From JAFDVN01 sp964472275 (lineage in GTDB: Bacteria; Acidobacteriota; Holophagae; Holophagales; Holophagaceae): 64,000 nucleotides of DNA. The stretch lies in contig CAYYJN010000002.1 of the NCBI GenBank assembly GCA_964472275.1, positions 1 through 64,000 of the forward strand. Direction: 5' to 3'. Below, piece by piece: positions 24,183-33,306 of the stretch (the first letter of the stretch is position 1; the number at the start of each line of letters is the position of its first letter). The notes beneath the pieces were generated by a model. That model worked only from the letters and a program-made list of their open reading frames with translations, had not been told where the DNA came from and did not search any database. The position numbers and the translations under genes are program-made.

Positions 24183-25022
24183 ATGGACAGTACCCGACTC
24201 GAGCCGTTCAACGGAGCACGCCCCAGCGCGGCATGGATGGAGGAGATCTCCATCGCCCTGGGTCCCTCGACTCCGATGAAGGTGGGACGAGGCGGCTTCC
24301 TTCGGTGGGTTCGGGTCGGTTCAGGCCCGATGGCCGCCCTGCTCCTGGCGAGCTTCACGCTCCACTGCACCCGCCCGCCCATGACGAGCCAGCGGGGGCG
24401 GCGTTACGCTCCGGAGAGCCCCCTTTCCGCGAACGCCTATGAGGAGTCCGGCACGGCTTCCTGGTACGGCGGCAACGACGGCTTCGCGGGCAAGCCCACC
24501 GCCAGCGGCGAGATCTTCGACCCCTCGCAGATGACCGCCGCCCATAAGACCCTTCCTCTCGGCACTTGGCTGGAAGTGGAGAACCTGGGCAATCACCGCA
24601 AGGTCATCGTGAAAGTCAACGACCGGGGACCCTTCGTCCGGGGCCGCATCCTGGATCTGTCCGAAGGCGCCGCCAAGCGCCTCGACATGACGGGCACCGG
24701 CACGGCCGAAGTCCGTATCCGGTCCGTGGATGTGAACGACACCCCCGTGGCCCTCGATCCCGATGAGGATCTGAAGAATCCCTACACGATCCAGGTGGCG
24801 GCCCTTCGGGACGCCCAGAACATCGCGAATCTGCGGGAGAAGTTAGAGGCCGACTTCGGGCAGGTGACTTTGCAGGATGCCGTCACCTCCGGCGGCGTCA
24901 CCGTCCATCGAGTTCGGGTGGGCACCTACACCAGCCGCGCCGAAGCCGAAAAGGCCGCGCAGGCCATTTCCAAGCGCCTGAAGGACCGAGGCGTCGACCC
25001 CTTCATCACCCGCGAGCACTGA
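24183..25022 (+). CDS. rlpA: RlpA-family septal lytic transglycosylase lipoprotein with SPOR domain
   Basis: Outer-membrane lipoprotein cleaving denuded glycan strands at the septum. The double-psi beta-barrel has GTASWYGGNDGFAGKPTASGE, the AAHKTLPLGTWLEV block and VKVNDRGPFVRGRILDLSEGA; the C-terminal 75 residues are a SPOR domain (YTIQVAALRDAQNIANL...). A lipobox (ASFTLHC) is at about residue 62 of the longest form. The start is uncertain: ATG 24183 has GGAG but gives a long cytoplasmic leader; ATG 24330 would give a standard signal peptide. Confidence 0.9.
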   Translation: MDSTRLEPFNGARPSAAWMEEISIALGPSTPMKVGRGGFLRWVRVGSGPMAALLLASFTLHCTRPPMTSQRGRRYAPESPLSANAYEESGTASWYGGNDGFAGKPTASGEIFDPSQMTAAHKTLPLGTWLEVENLGNHRKVIVKVNDRGPFVRGRILDLSEGAAKRLDMTGTGTAEVRIRSVDVNDTPVALDPDEDLKNPYTIQVAALRDAQNIANLREKLEADFGQVTLQDAVTSGGVTVHRVRVGTYTSRAEAEKAAQAISKRLKDRGVDPFITREH

Positions 25023-25061
25023 TCTGAACCGGGCGTAAACTGGCCTCCCCAGGAGGCGGCC

Positions 25062-26039
25062 ATGCCCCGGTACTGGATGATCAGCAACCGCACGGTCGGC
25101 AAGGACGGTCTAGGGTCCAGCCGCGGAGGCCTGACTTGGTGGACCTCGGAAGGCGGCGATCCCAAAGCCTTTTCGAACTGGAGCCGCGTCAGCGCCGCCC
25201 AGTTCCAGAAGGCGCTGGTGGACGCCGCCTCCCAGTTCCCGCCCCTGCCCGACAATCTGGACCACACAGATCAGCGACACCTGACCCTCTTCATCCACGG
25301 GTTCAACAACGCCTGGGCCGATGCCGCCGCGCGCTACGAGCAGGTTTGCTCATCCCTCTTCGACACCGATCGCCCCCTCGGCATCTGCGTCCTCTTCACC
25401 TGGCCCAGCGGCGGGATGCCCACGGATTACCTGCCGGATCGCGGCGAGGCCGAGGCCACGGCGCCGGATCTGGCCGAAGTGCTGGATCAGCTCCATGACT
25501 GGATGGCGGTGAAGCAGAAACAGGCCGCCAAAGACCCGGCCAAAGCCTGTCGCGCGAAAACCTCGATCATCGCCCACAGCATGGGCAACTTCGTGCTGCA
25601 GAAGGCCATGCAGTCCGCCTGGACCCGCGCGAACCGCCCGCTGTTGCTGAGCCTCGTGAACCAGCTCATCATGGTCGCGGCGGATGTGGACAACGACCTC
25701 TTCGGTTCCGGCGAACAGCAGACCGGCAGCGATGGGGACGCCATCGCCAACCTCTGCTACCGCGTGACGGCCCTCTACACGGGCCGCGACCCGGTGCTGG
25801 GCGTCTCGGCGGGGCTCAAGCATTTCGGCAAGCGGCGCCTGGGGCGGAGCGGCCTCGATCCTTCCGCGCCGGTGCCCGACAATGTGTGGGCGCAGGACTG
25901 TTCAGCGCTCATTCCGCCGGACGCCCACGACATCCACAGCGCCTACTTCCAGGCTCCGAAAGTGATCACGCTCATGGATGAGATCCTGCGGGGGCTGGAC
26001 CGGAAGGTGATCCAGTCGCTTCCACCGGTGGGGGGATGA
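25062..26039 (+). CDS. Alpha/beta hydrolase, DUF900-like
   Basis: 325-aa predicted serine hydrolase. LTLFIHGFNNAW supplies the oxyanion-hole strand, FTWPSGGMPTDY is a DUF900-type block and IIAHSMGNFVLQ is the nucleophile elbow (Ser about 171). No signal peptide, so probably cytoplasmic. AGGAGG eight bases before the ATG. Its 3' end overlaps the convergent CapA-like gene by 68 bp. Confidence 0.82.
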   Translation: MPRYWMISNRTVGKDGLGSSRGGLTWWTSEGGDPKAFSNWSRVSAAQFQKALVDAASQFPPLPDNLDHTDQRHLTLFIHGFNNAWADAAARYEQVCSSLFDTDRPLGICVLFTWPSGGMPTDYLPDRGEAEATAPDLAEVLDQLHDWMAVKQKQAAKDPAKACRAKTSIIAHSMGNFVLQKAMQSAWTRANRPLLLSLVNQLIMVAADVDNDLFGSGEQQTGSDGDAIANLCYRVTALYTGRDPVLGVSAGLKHFGKRRLGRSGLDPSAPVPDNVWAQDCSALIPPDAHDIHSAYFQAPKVITLMDEILRGLDRKVIQSLPPVGG

Positions 26040-27138
26040 CGGGAACGACCGGCCCCACGATGTCACGGATTCGCGCCGCGCGCGCCGCGAGCAAGGGGTT
26101 GTCCTTGATGGCCTCGGCGATGCGGACGGTGCGGATGACCCGACCGCCCTTCCGATCCCGCCAGTTGTTCTCGCACCAGAGCGGATCGCCTTCGGCGCGG
26201 GTGATCTCCACGCCACCCGGCGCCTTTCGCAGGACCACCCGCAAAAGGAGCCCATCCCGCTCATCGCCCATCACCGGCGGGTCGGAGGGCCGGTAGACGC
26301 GGTTCTGATTGCTGATGAAGTTGCCCAGGGAATAGGCCGCGAGCCCCTTGCGGCCGCCCGCGTACACCCACGCCACCGGCTGGAGCACATGGGGATGATG
26401 GCCCAGGATCAGGTCCGCGCCCGCGGCCACCAGCCGCGCCGCCGCTTCCTGTTGGCGATCCGTGGGCTCGTGATGGTCCTCGATGCCCCAATGGATGCTG
26501 ACGATGACCGCGTCCGCATGCGCGCGGGCTTCGGCCACGGCGGCGCACGCGGCGTCGAGGTCCAGTTTGCGAACCCAAGGCCGCGACGGCGTGCCATCCA
26601 GATCGTTGTTGAAGATGTCGGAGAAGCCGAGGAACGCGAGCTTGATTCCCTTCCGCTCCAGATAGGCCGTTTGCTCCGCCTCCGCCTTCGTCGCGCCCGT
26701 GCCGATGGGCACGAGGCCCGCGTCCCGCAGCCGCTGAAGCGTTTCCACCACGCCCTTCGGCCCCTGGTCGAAGGCGTGGTTGTTGGCGGTGGAGAGCACT
26801 TGCAGGCCTGCGTCCTGCAAGGCCTTGGGCAGTTCCGCGGGGGCATTGAACTGGTAGGGGCGACCAGGCCTTCCGGTGGTGGGCGCCACGGGCGTTTCCA
26901 GATTGGCGAAAGCCACATCCGCGCCCTTCCACACCGGAACGAGATCCGACCAAAGCGGGTCGAAACCATGCTCGGCGGCGGCCTGCTTCACATCGGCGTG
27001 CATCATGATGTCGCCGGTGGCGACGAGGGTGATCTCCGGTGCAGGTTGAGGCGTCTGGGCTTGCGGAGCCTGATGATGGAAGCCCAGCAGGGCCGCCAGA
27101 CCCGCCGCGCTCGCGGCCGCGAGGAGACTAAATCTCAT
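25972..27138 (-). CDS. CapA-family metallophosphatase-like exported protein
   Basis: PGA_cap/CapA fold, related to poly-gamma-glutamate capsule proteins but not proof of capsule. Signal peptide at 1-19; metal-site motifs ATGDIMMH, ANLETPV, STANNHAFDQG, SIHWGIEDH and ILGHHPHVLQP in order; 388 aa. The first 11 bases overlap the 3' end of the radical SAM gene upstream, suggesting a joint transcript. The Pro-rich C-terminus is encoded inside the overlap with the convergent hydrolase gene. Confidence 0.88.
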   Translation of the reverse strand: MRFSLLAAASAAGLAALLGFHHQAPQAQTPQPAPEITLVATGDIMMHADVKQAAAEHGFDPLWSDLVPVWKGADVAFANLETPVAPTTGRPGRPYQFNAPAELPKALQDAGLQVLSTANNHAFDQGPKGVVETLQRLRDAGLVPIGTGATKAEAEQTAYLERKGIKLAFLGFSDIFNNDLDGTPSRPWVRKLDLDAACAAVAEARAHADAVIVSIHWGIEDHHEPTDRQQEAAARLVAAGADLILGHHPHVLQPVAWVYAGGRKGLAAYSLGNFISNQNRVYRPSDPPVMGDERDGLLLRVVLRKAPGGVEITRAEGDPLWCENNWRDRKGGRVIRTVRIAEAIKDNPLLAARAARIRDIVGPVVPVIPPPVEATGSPSGPAPAGSHP

Positions 27139-28030
27139 GCTGGTTTTCTTCGGGCCAGGCTTCAGGGCCGTGGAAAATCTCCAGCGGAACTTCAGGCAGC
27201 CCCTCGCGGATCTTCGCGGCGATGGCGTCCAGCTCCGCCGCCTTGAGGGGTCGCGCCTCCACTTCCGGCGTGGGGCGCGCGACGGTGTAGAGCTGAATGC
27301 CCGTGAGCTTGCCGCCCCAGTTCAGGATGTGGCGCAGGCGGCCGGTGTAGGCGTCCACCTCCTCGTCCGATGGCCCCTGCCCTTGCCAGGAGAAGAAGAG
27401 CGTCTGGATGAGCAGGGGCCGCAGGCGCGCCGTGATTTCCAGGTTGTCGAGGATCTTCTGGAAGGGGATGGCGCTGCGGTTGACGGCCTTGTAGTACGCC
27501 TCCGTGCCCGCGTCCAGCTTGGCCCAGATCTCGCCGTTGTTGGCCTGGAGCGTGTCGAGGCCCTGAATCACTTCGCGGGCTTGGAGGCGGCTGGAATCCG
27601 TGATGAGCACCAGCTTCACATCATGGAGGCCCCGCGCCCACTTCAGCTTGGCGATGCGATCCACGGCGTCGGCGAATTCCGGCGCGGTCGTGGGCTCGCC
27701 ATCGCCGCTGAAGGCGATGTCATTGAGGCGCCGCTGCTCGGGGCGGGCGCTGTCGAAGGGCGCGACCTTGAAGAGCGTGCCGTCCAGCGTGAGGTCCAAC
27801 AGCGCCGCCATCTCGCGTTCCAATTGATCCAGATCAATGTCCTTGCGCTTGGCGGGCGTGACGCGATCCACCTCGCAGTAGACGCAGTTGAAATTGCAGA
27901 CCTTGTCGGGATTGAGATTCACGCCCAGCGACACGCCCTTGCTGCGGCGGGAGATGACCGGGTAGCAGTAGTCGAAATCCGCCCACGCGCGCCGGTGGTC
28001 GAGATGGGCTTTGACGAGCTCGTCGCTCAT
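27128..28030 (-). CDS. Radical SAM protein of unknown substrate
   Basis: 300 aa. The 4Fe-4S motif CNFNCVYC (about residues 44-51) follows LGVNLNPDKV; the FSGDGEPTTAPEF block binds SAM and resembles COG0731-type proteins (wyosine-synthase-like). No extra cluster region is evident. Overlaps its downstream CapA-like and upstream thioesterase neighbours by a few bases. Confidence 0.85.
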   Translation of the reverse strand: MSDELVKAHLDHRRAWADFDYCYPVISRRSKGVSLGVNLNPDKVCNFNCVYCEVDRVTPAKRKDIDLDQLEREMAALLDLTLDGTLFKVAPFDSARPEQRRLNDIAFSGDGEPTTAPEFADAVDRIAKLKWARGLHDVKLVLITDSSRLQAREVIQGLDTLQANNGEIWAKLDAGTEAYYKAVNRSAIPFQKILDNLEITARLRPLLIQTLFFSWQGQGPSDEEVDAYTGRLRHILNWGGKLTGIQLYTVARPTPEVEARPLKAAELDAIAAKIREGLPEVPLEIFHGPEAWPEENQHEI

Positions 28031-28470
28031 GCTTTCTTCCGGCGCTTCGAGCCTTGCTTCTCATCCAGCCGCGCCTGGGCTTCGGCGCTGGCTTCCTTGA
28101 GCATGTCTTCTTTCCAAAGGATGGGCTCGGGCCGCAGGCTGTCATCCACGGCCACCATGACGAAGGAGCCGCTGGTCACATCGCGGCGCGCGTTGCTGAC
28201 CGGCGCGTAGACCTTCACTTCCAACTGCACGGTGAGGCTCGTGGTGCCGCGCCGGGTGATGGCGCCGTAGAACTCGATGATGTCCCCGGCCCGCACGGGG
28301 CTGTGGAATTCCAGCTCCGACACCTTGAGCGTGACGAAGCGGCGGTTGTGGCTGACCAGCGAGGAGGTGATGCCGGCGACCTTGTCCATGCGCGCCATCA
28401 TGTCGCCGCCGAAGAGCGCGGCGTTGAGGCCGATGTCCTGATCCAGCACCATCTCGCGGCTGATGAGCAC
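28027..28470 (-). CDS. Acyl-CoA thioesterase, hotdog fold
   Basis: 147 aa, YciA/acyl-CoA hydrolase-like: GLNAALFGGDMMARMDKVAGI carries the catalytic-loop Asp, followed by VTLKVSELEFHSPVRAGDIIEFYGAI. GTG at 28470 is the chosen start because GGAGG lies six bases upstream and the frame then begins right at the hotdog domain. The position next to acyl-CoA dehydrogenase suggests a fatty-acyl-CoA context. The stop overlaps the radical SAM start (ATGA). Confidence 0.85.
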   Translation of the reverse strand: MLISREMVLDQDIGLNAALFGGDMMARMDKVAGITSSLVSHNRRFVTLKVSELEFHSPVRAGDIIEFYGAITRRGTTSLTVQLEVKVYAPVSNARRDVTSGSFVMVAVDDSLRPEPILWKEDMLKEASAEAQARLDEKQGSKRRKKA

Positions 28471-28507
28471 GGGCGCCTCCGGGGCCTTCCAGGATAGCGG
28501 CTCGGGA

Positions 28508-30112
28508 TCAGGGTTCGTCGAGCGACAGTCGTCGGGAATCCTCCAGCGCAGACCGGCCCAGGCGGTCCACGCCGTGTTCCGCGAAGCGGCGGACGGCCGC
28601 CGCCGACCGCGCGTCGCCATCTTGAGCCGCCTGCTTGGTAAGCAGGGCCAGTTCCAGGCTCCGGGCGAGGGTCAAGGCGAAGCCCCGGACCGAAGCTTCT
28701 TCCGGCGCGGCCCACCAGGCCTGGAGTTTGACCCAGGCCGCAGTGAGAAGCTGGACCGCCTCAGGGAAGCGTCCATCACCTTCCACTTCAGGCTTCAGGA
28801 TCTCCAGGCCGCCCGCGGCTTGGATCGCCTTCCAGGCTTCCAGCGCGAGCACATTGGTGGTGCCTTCCCAGATGGCGAGCACCTGCACATCCCGCAGCAG
28901 GACGGGCAGACCCGTGTCCTCGATGTAGCCCGCGCCGCCGAAGGCCTCCAGCAGCTCGCTGACGCCCGCGACCGCCTGCTTGGCCGTGCAGAGCTTGGCG
29001 AGGGGCGTGAGCGCGCGAAGGAGCGCGCCATCCGTCTCGCCGTTCTCCTCGCGGCCTAATTCCCGCGCGACGCGGAACGCGAGCTGGAAAGCGCCTTCAA
29101 ATTCCGCCTGCACGCCCGCGAGCGTGTCGAGGTGCAGGGGCTTTTCGGAGAGCGGCGCGCCGAAGGCCACGCGCTTCCTCGCGAAGTCGCGCGCGAGGTC
29201 GAGACCACGCCGCATCGTGGACACCGCGCAGAGCGCGTTCCAGGTGCGCGTGACGCTCAGCATGGGCGCGATGGCTTTGATGCCGTCCGTGAGCCCAGCG
29301 ACAGGAAAGGCGATCATGCCGTCCAGATCCAGTTCCGCCGTGGGCAGCTTGCGCGTGCCGAGTTTGTCCTTGAGGCGGTTCACGCGGTAGCCGTTGGGCG
29401 CGCCGTCGGGGTCGCGGCATTCGGCATAGAACAACGCGAGCCCTTTGCCGCCGGGCGGATTGCCTTCGGGCCGCGCCAGCATCAGCGCCATCTGGGACGC
29501 GGCCGCGCTGGTAAACCATTTGCGGCCATGGAGCCGCCAGGTGCCGCCATCTCGCCGCGCCATCGTCGTCGTAATGCCCACATCGGAGCCGCCCGTGCTT
29601 TCCGTCATCCACTGGCCGCTGGTCCAAAAGGCAGCGGGATCGCGGCTGATGAGATGCGCCACGGCCTCGGCCTTGGCGCCATGACTTCGTAGCGTCTTCG
29701 CCGCGCCATCCGTCATGGCGAGCGGACAGGAGTAGATGTCGCTGGCGGGATGAAAGAGATGGATGAGCGCGGCTTGGTGGAGTCGCGAAAGCGCGCCGAG
29801 CTTCCGCTCGTAGGCCGTCGCCACGAGGCCCTGCTCCGCCGCGAGGCGCTCGCAGGCCTTCCAGTGTTGCGTCACTTCGATGCGGTCCACCCGCGCGCCC
29901 CAGGGATCGTAGCTCACGAGGCGCGGCTCGTTGAGGCGGTCCTCCGACTGGGAACGGTACAGGTCCAGCATCCGATCGCCGAAGGCATCCAGTTCCGGCG
30001 CGAGGGCACGCAGCGCGTCCTTGGGCAGCGCGGTCGCGAGGAAGTTCCGCAGCACCCGGTCGCCGCGCCAGGGATGGCTGGGCTGGGGACCGGCCTGGAT
30101 GAACGGCTCCAT
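28508..30112 (-). CDS. AidB-like acyl-CoA dehydrogenase
   Basis: FAD enzyme oxidising acyl-CoA thioesters (or a DNA-alkylation-response AidB homologue; not separable here). Landmarks: MTESTGGSDVGI (flavin/substrate strand), LMLARPEGNPPGGKGLALFY, and the C-terminal EAFGGAGYIEDTGLP...IWEGTTNVLALE block. 534 aa. Starts two bases after the VOC stop (TGACATG), so translation is probably coupled. Confidence 0.9.
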   Translation of the reverse strand: MEPFIQAGPQPSHPWRGDRVLRNFLATALPKDALRALAPELDAFGDRMLDLYRSQSEDRLNEPRLVSYDPWGARVDRIEVTQHWKACERLAAEQGLVATAYERKLGALSRLHQAALIHLFHPASDIYSCPLAMTDGAAKTLRSHGAKAEAVAHLISRDPAAFWTSGQWMTESTGGSDVGITTTMARRDGGTWRLHGRKWFTSAAASQMALMLARPEGNPPGGKGLALFYAECRDPDGAPNGYRVNRLKDKLGTRKLPTAELDLDGMIAFPVAGLTDGIKAIAPMLSVTRTWNALCAVSTMRRGLDLARDFARKRVAFGAPLSEKPLHLDTLAGVQAEFEGAFQLAFRVARELGREENGETDGALLRALTPLAKLCTAKQAVAGVSELLEAFGGAGYIEDTGLPVLLRDVQVLAIWEGTTNVLALEAWKAIQAAGGLEILKPEVEGDGRFPEAVQLLTAAWVKLQAWWAAPEEASVRGFALTLARSLELALLTKQAAQDGDARSAAAVRRFAEHGVDRLGRSALEDSRRLSLDEP

Positions 30113-30113
30113 G

Positions 30114-30572
30114 TCAGTAGCCCGCGGCCTTGGCCCGGTCCGCCATCTCCTCGGGACTGAGGTCTTCCGTGTGGGTGGAGAGGGTCCATTTGTGGCCGAA
30201 GGGATCCTCCACGGTGCCCGAGCGGTCGCCATAGAACTGATCGGCCAAGGGCCGGATCACCGTCGCCCCGGCCGCGACGGCGCGCGCGAACAGCGCGTCC
30301 ACATCCTCCACATACACGACGAGGCCGATGGGCGTGCCCTTCAGCGTCTTCGGGCTCTGGGCGAGGAAGTCCGGACTTTCGTCCGCCACCATGAAGATCG
30401 CCTTGCCGAGGCGCATCTCCGCGTGGGCGATGCGCCCTTCCGGCGTCGGCATCCGCATCAGCTCCTCCGCGCCGAAGCCCTTCGCGTAGAACTCAAGCGC
30501 CGACGCGCCATCGTGGACGATGAGGTAGGGCGTCACACCCTCGTAGCCTTCAGGGATCGCGCGCACAGCCAT
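30114..30572 (-). CDS. VOC-family (PhnB/glyoxalase-like) protein
   Basis: 152-aa single vicinal-oxygen-chelate pair: VTPYLIVHDGASALEFYAKGF at the start, DPFGHKWTLSTH near the end. PhnB-like members are usually non-catalytic or antibiotic-binding; substrate unknown. Start at MAVRAIPEG with GGAG six bases upstream. First gene of a run with acyl-CoA dehydrogenase, thioesterase and radical SAM genes. Confidence 0.85.
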   Translation of the reverse strand: MAVRAIPEGYEGVTPYLIVHDGASALEFYAKGFGAEELMRMPTPEGRIAHAEMRLGKAIFMVADESPDFLAQSPKTLKGTPIGLVVYVEDVDALFARAVAAGATVIRPLADQFYGDRSGTVEDPFGHKWTLSTHTEDLSPEEMADRAKAAGY

Positions 30573-30605
30573 GGGAGCTCCGGATGGGAGTCCACGATAC
30601 CCGCC

Positions 30606-30648
30606 CAAAGCAGAAGGGCCGCGAAGATTTCGCGGCCCTTCTGCTTTG
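30606..30648 (-). terminator. Perfect 20-bp hairpin after sucD
   Basis: CAAAGCAGAAGGGCCGCGAA pairs perfectly with 30629-30648 around a GAT loop. It starts 11 bases after the sucD stop. No T-run follows, but it is the longest perfect stem in the window. Confidence 0.8.
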
Positions 30649-30659
30649 CCCTTCGCGGA

Positions 30660-31541
<882 letters not shown>

Positions 31542-31556
31542 GTCAGTTCTCCTTCA

Positions 31557-31590
31557 ATCGGTTTCAGAAAGGCGATCGGTTTCAGAAAGG
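31557..31590. repeat. 16-bp tandem duplication over a stop codon
   Basis: ATCGGTTTCAGAAAGG occurs at 31557-31572 and 31575-31590. The second copy contains the stop codon of the 140-aa gene, so that gene's 3' end is duplicated, in miniature, before sucD. Confidence 0.9.
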
Positions 31591-32004
31591 TTGAGCGTCA
31601 TCCCGGAAGCCGTCCCAATCCTTGGGTTCGTCCTTGGACGCGGGCTTCGCCGGGGCCTTTTTCGGAAGGCCCTTGAGCGCGCGCAGCTCGGCGAGGAAGC
31701 GGCGCTTGGTGGCGTCCAGCTCCAGGTTCTTCTTGTAGAGGCGCAGGATCAGGAAGATCACGAGTGCGAGGTTCAGCACGGCGCCGAACCACATGAGGCC
31801 GGGCGCGTGAAAGAGCGTGTGCTCCCAGGCGCGAGGCCCGACCATCCACACGAAGAGCCACATCATGGGCAGCAGGCCGACCATGACGAAGAAGAATCCC
31901 CAGCCGATGCGCCAGGCGCCGGCGTGCATGGCCTCCTGGTACTCGGCGAACTTCGCCGCGTACTCGGCCCGCTTGGGATCTTCTTTCAGGTCATGGGGCT
32001 CCAT
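31582..32004 (-). CDS. Small two-helix membrane protein between sucC and sucD
   Basis: 140 aa, unknown. Two membrane helices (GWGFFFVMVGLLPMMWLFVWMV in part and FGAVLNLALVIFLILRLY), amphipathic charged N-terminus and a Lys-rich cytoplasmic tail. Six bases after the sucC stop and 40 before sucD, so it is co-transcribed with the TCA genes; no known function in the complex. Confidence 0.72.
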   Translation of the reverse strand: MEPHDLKEDPKRAEYAAKFAEYQEAMHAGAWRIGWGFFFVMVGLLPMMWLFVWMVGPRAWEHTLFHAPGLMWFGAVLNLALVIFLILRLYKKNLELDATKRRFLAELRALKGLPKKAPAKPASKDEPKDWDGFRDDAQPF

Positions 32005-32009
32005 GCGGC

Positions 32010-33167
32010 CTACTTCACCGAAGCCACGACCTTTTCGGCCGCGTCCTTCAGGTCGTTGCCGACGATGAGGTTGTAGCCGCTCTCGGCGAGGATCTTCTTG
32101 CCCTCTTCCACATTGGTCCCTTCGAGGCGGACGACGACGGGCACCTGGATGCCGATCTCCTTCGCGGCCTTCACGATGCCGTTGGCGACGATGTCGCAGC
32201 GCATGATGCCACCGAAGATGTTCACGAGGACGGCCTTCACTTCCTTGTCGCCCAGGATGATGCGGAAGGCGTTCTTCACGGCCTCTTCCGTCGCGCCGCC
32301 GCCCACATCCAGGAAGTTCGCGGGCGAGCCGCCGTGGTACTTGATGATGTCCATGGTGCCCATGGCCAGGCCCGCGCCGTTCACCATGCAGCCGATGTTG
32401 CCGTCCAGCTTGATGAAGTTGAGGTTGAACTTGGAGGCCTCGACTTCCTCGGGCGCCTCTTCGTTCAGATCGCGGTAGGCGAGCACATCGGGGTGGCGGA
32501 AGAGCGCGTTGTCATCGAAGCCGATCTTGGCGTCCAGCGCGATCACATCGCCCTGCTTGGTGATGACGAGGGGATTGATCTCCACCATCGCGCAGTCCTT
32601 CTCCACGAAGAGGCGGAAGAGGTTCTGCAGGAAGGCCACGCCCTTCTTGAACGCGTCGCCCGAGAGGCCCAACGCGAAGGCCACCTGGCGGGCCTGGAAG
32701 CCCGCGAGGCCGATGGCGGGATCAATGCTGACCTTCACGATCTTCTCAGGCGTCTTCTCGGCGACTTCCTCGATCTCCATGCCGCCTTCGGTGGAAGCCA
32801 TGATGGTGACGCGCGAGCTGCCGCGGTCCACGAGGAAGGCCAGGTAGAGCTCCTTCTCGATGTCCACGGGATTGCTGATGAAGACCGTGTGGACCTTGCG
32901 GCCCTCGGGGCCGGTCTGGTGCGTCACGAGGGTCATGCCGAGCATCTTCTTGAAGAGCTCCGCCGCATCCTCGGGATTCTTAGCGAACTTGACGCCGCCG
33001 CCCTTGCCGCGCCCACCCGCGTGGATCTGGGCCTTCACGACGGACTGGCCGCCGAATTCCTTGGTGATCTGGCGGGCGTCCTCCGCGTCCACCGCGACGC
33101 GGCCGTCCGGCGTGGCGACCTTGTACTGCCGGAGCAGTTCCTTGGCTTGGTACTCATGGATGTTCAT
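32010..33167 (-). CDS. sucC: Succinyl-CoA ligase, beta subunit
   Basis: Nucleotide-binding partner of SucD. MNIHEYQAKELL, VVKAQIHAGGRGKGGGVK (ATP-grasp), and FVEKDCAMVEINPL are the diagnostic blocks; NIFGGIMRCD is the nucleotide-contact loop in the C-terminal domain. 385 aa. The start 33167 has CCGGAG upstream; an in-frame ATG 28 codons earlier is not supported. Confidence 0.97.
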   Translation of the reverse strand: MNIHEYQAKELLRQYKVATPDGRVAVDAEDARQITKEFGGQSVVKAQIHAGGRGKGGGVKFAKNPEDAAELFKKMLGMTLVTHQTGPEGRKVHTVFISNPVDIEKELYLAFLVDRGSSRVTIMASTEGGMEIEEVAEKTPEKIVKVSIDPAIGLAGFQARQVAFALGLSGDAFKKGVAFLQNLFRLFVEKDCAMVEINPLVITKQGDVIALDAKIGFDDNALFRHPDVLAYRDLNEEAPEEVEASKFNLNFIKLDGNIGCMVNGAGLAMGTMDIIKYHGGSPANFLDVGGGATEEAVKNAFRIILGDKEVKAVLVNIFGGIMRCDIVANGIVKAAKEIGIQVPVVVRLEGTNVEEGKKILAESGYNLIVGNDLKDAAEKVVASVK

Positions 33168-33306
33168 GCGGTCTCCGGATGACGCTTGGGCCGGTTCCGG
33201 GCCCGCAGCACCCTCCAGTCTACCGACGAGAGGCTTTGGACCGAAGCTCAAGGATCAACCGCGGGATGCCGTGGAAGGGTATGCTGAGGTTTTCCAAGAC
33301 ACGCAT

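Noticed and set aside
28471..28620. Longer N-terminus for the thioesterase
   Set aside because: It would overlap the acyl-CoA dehydrogenase 3' end heavily, whereas GTG 28470 has an excellent ribosome site.
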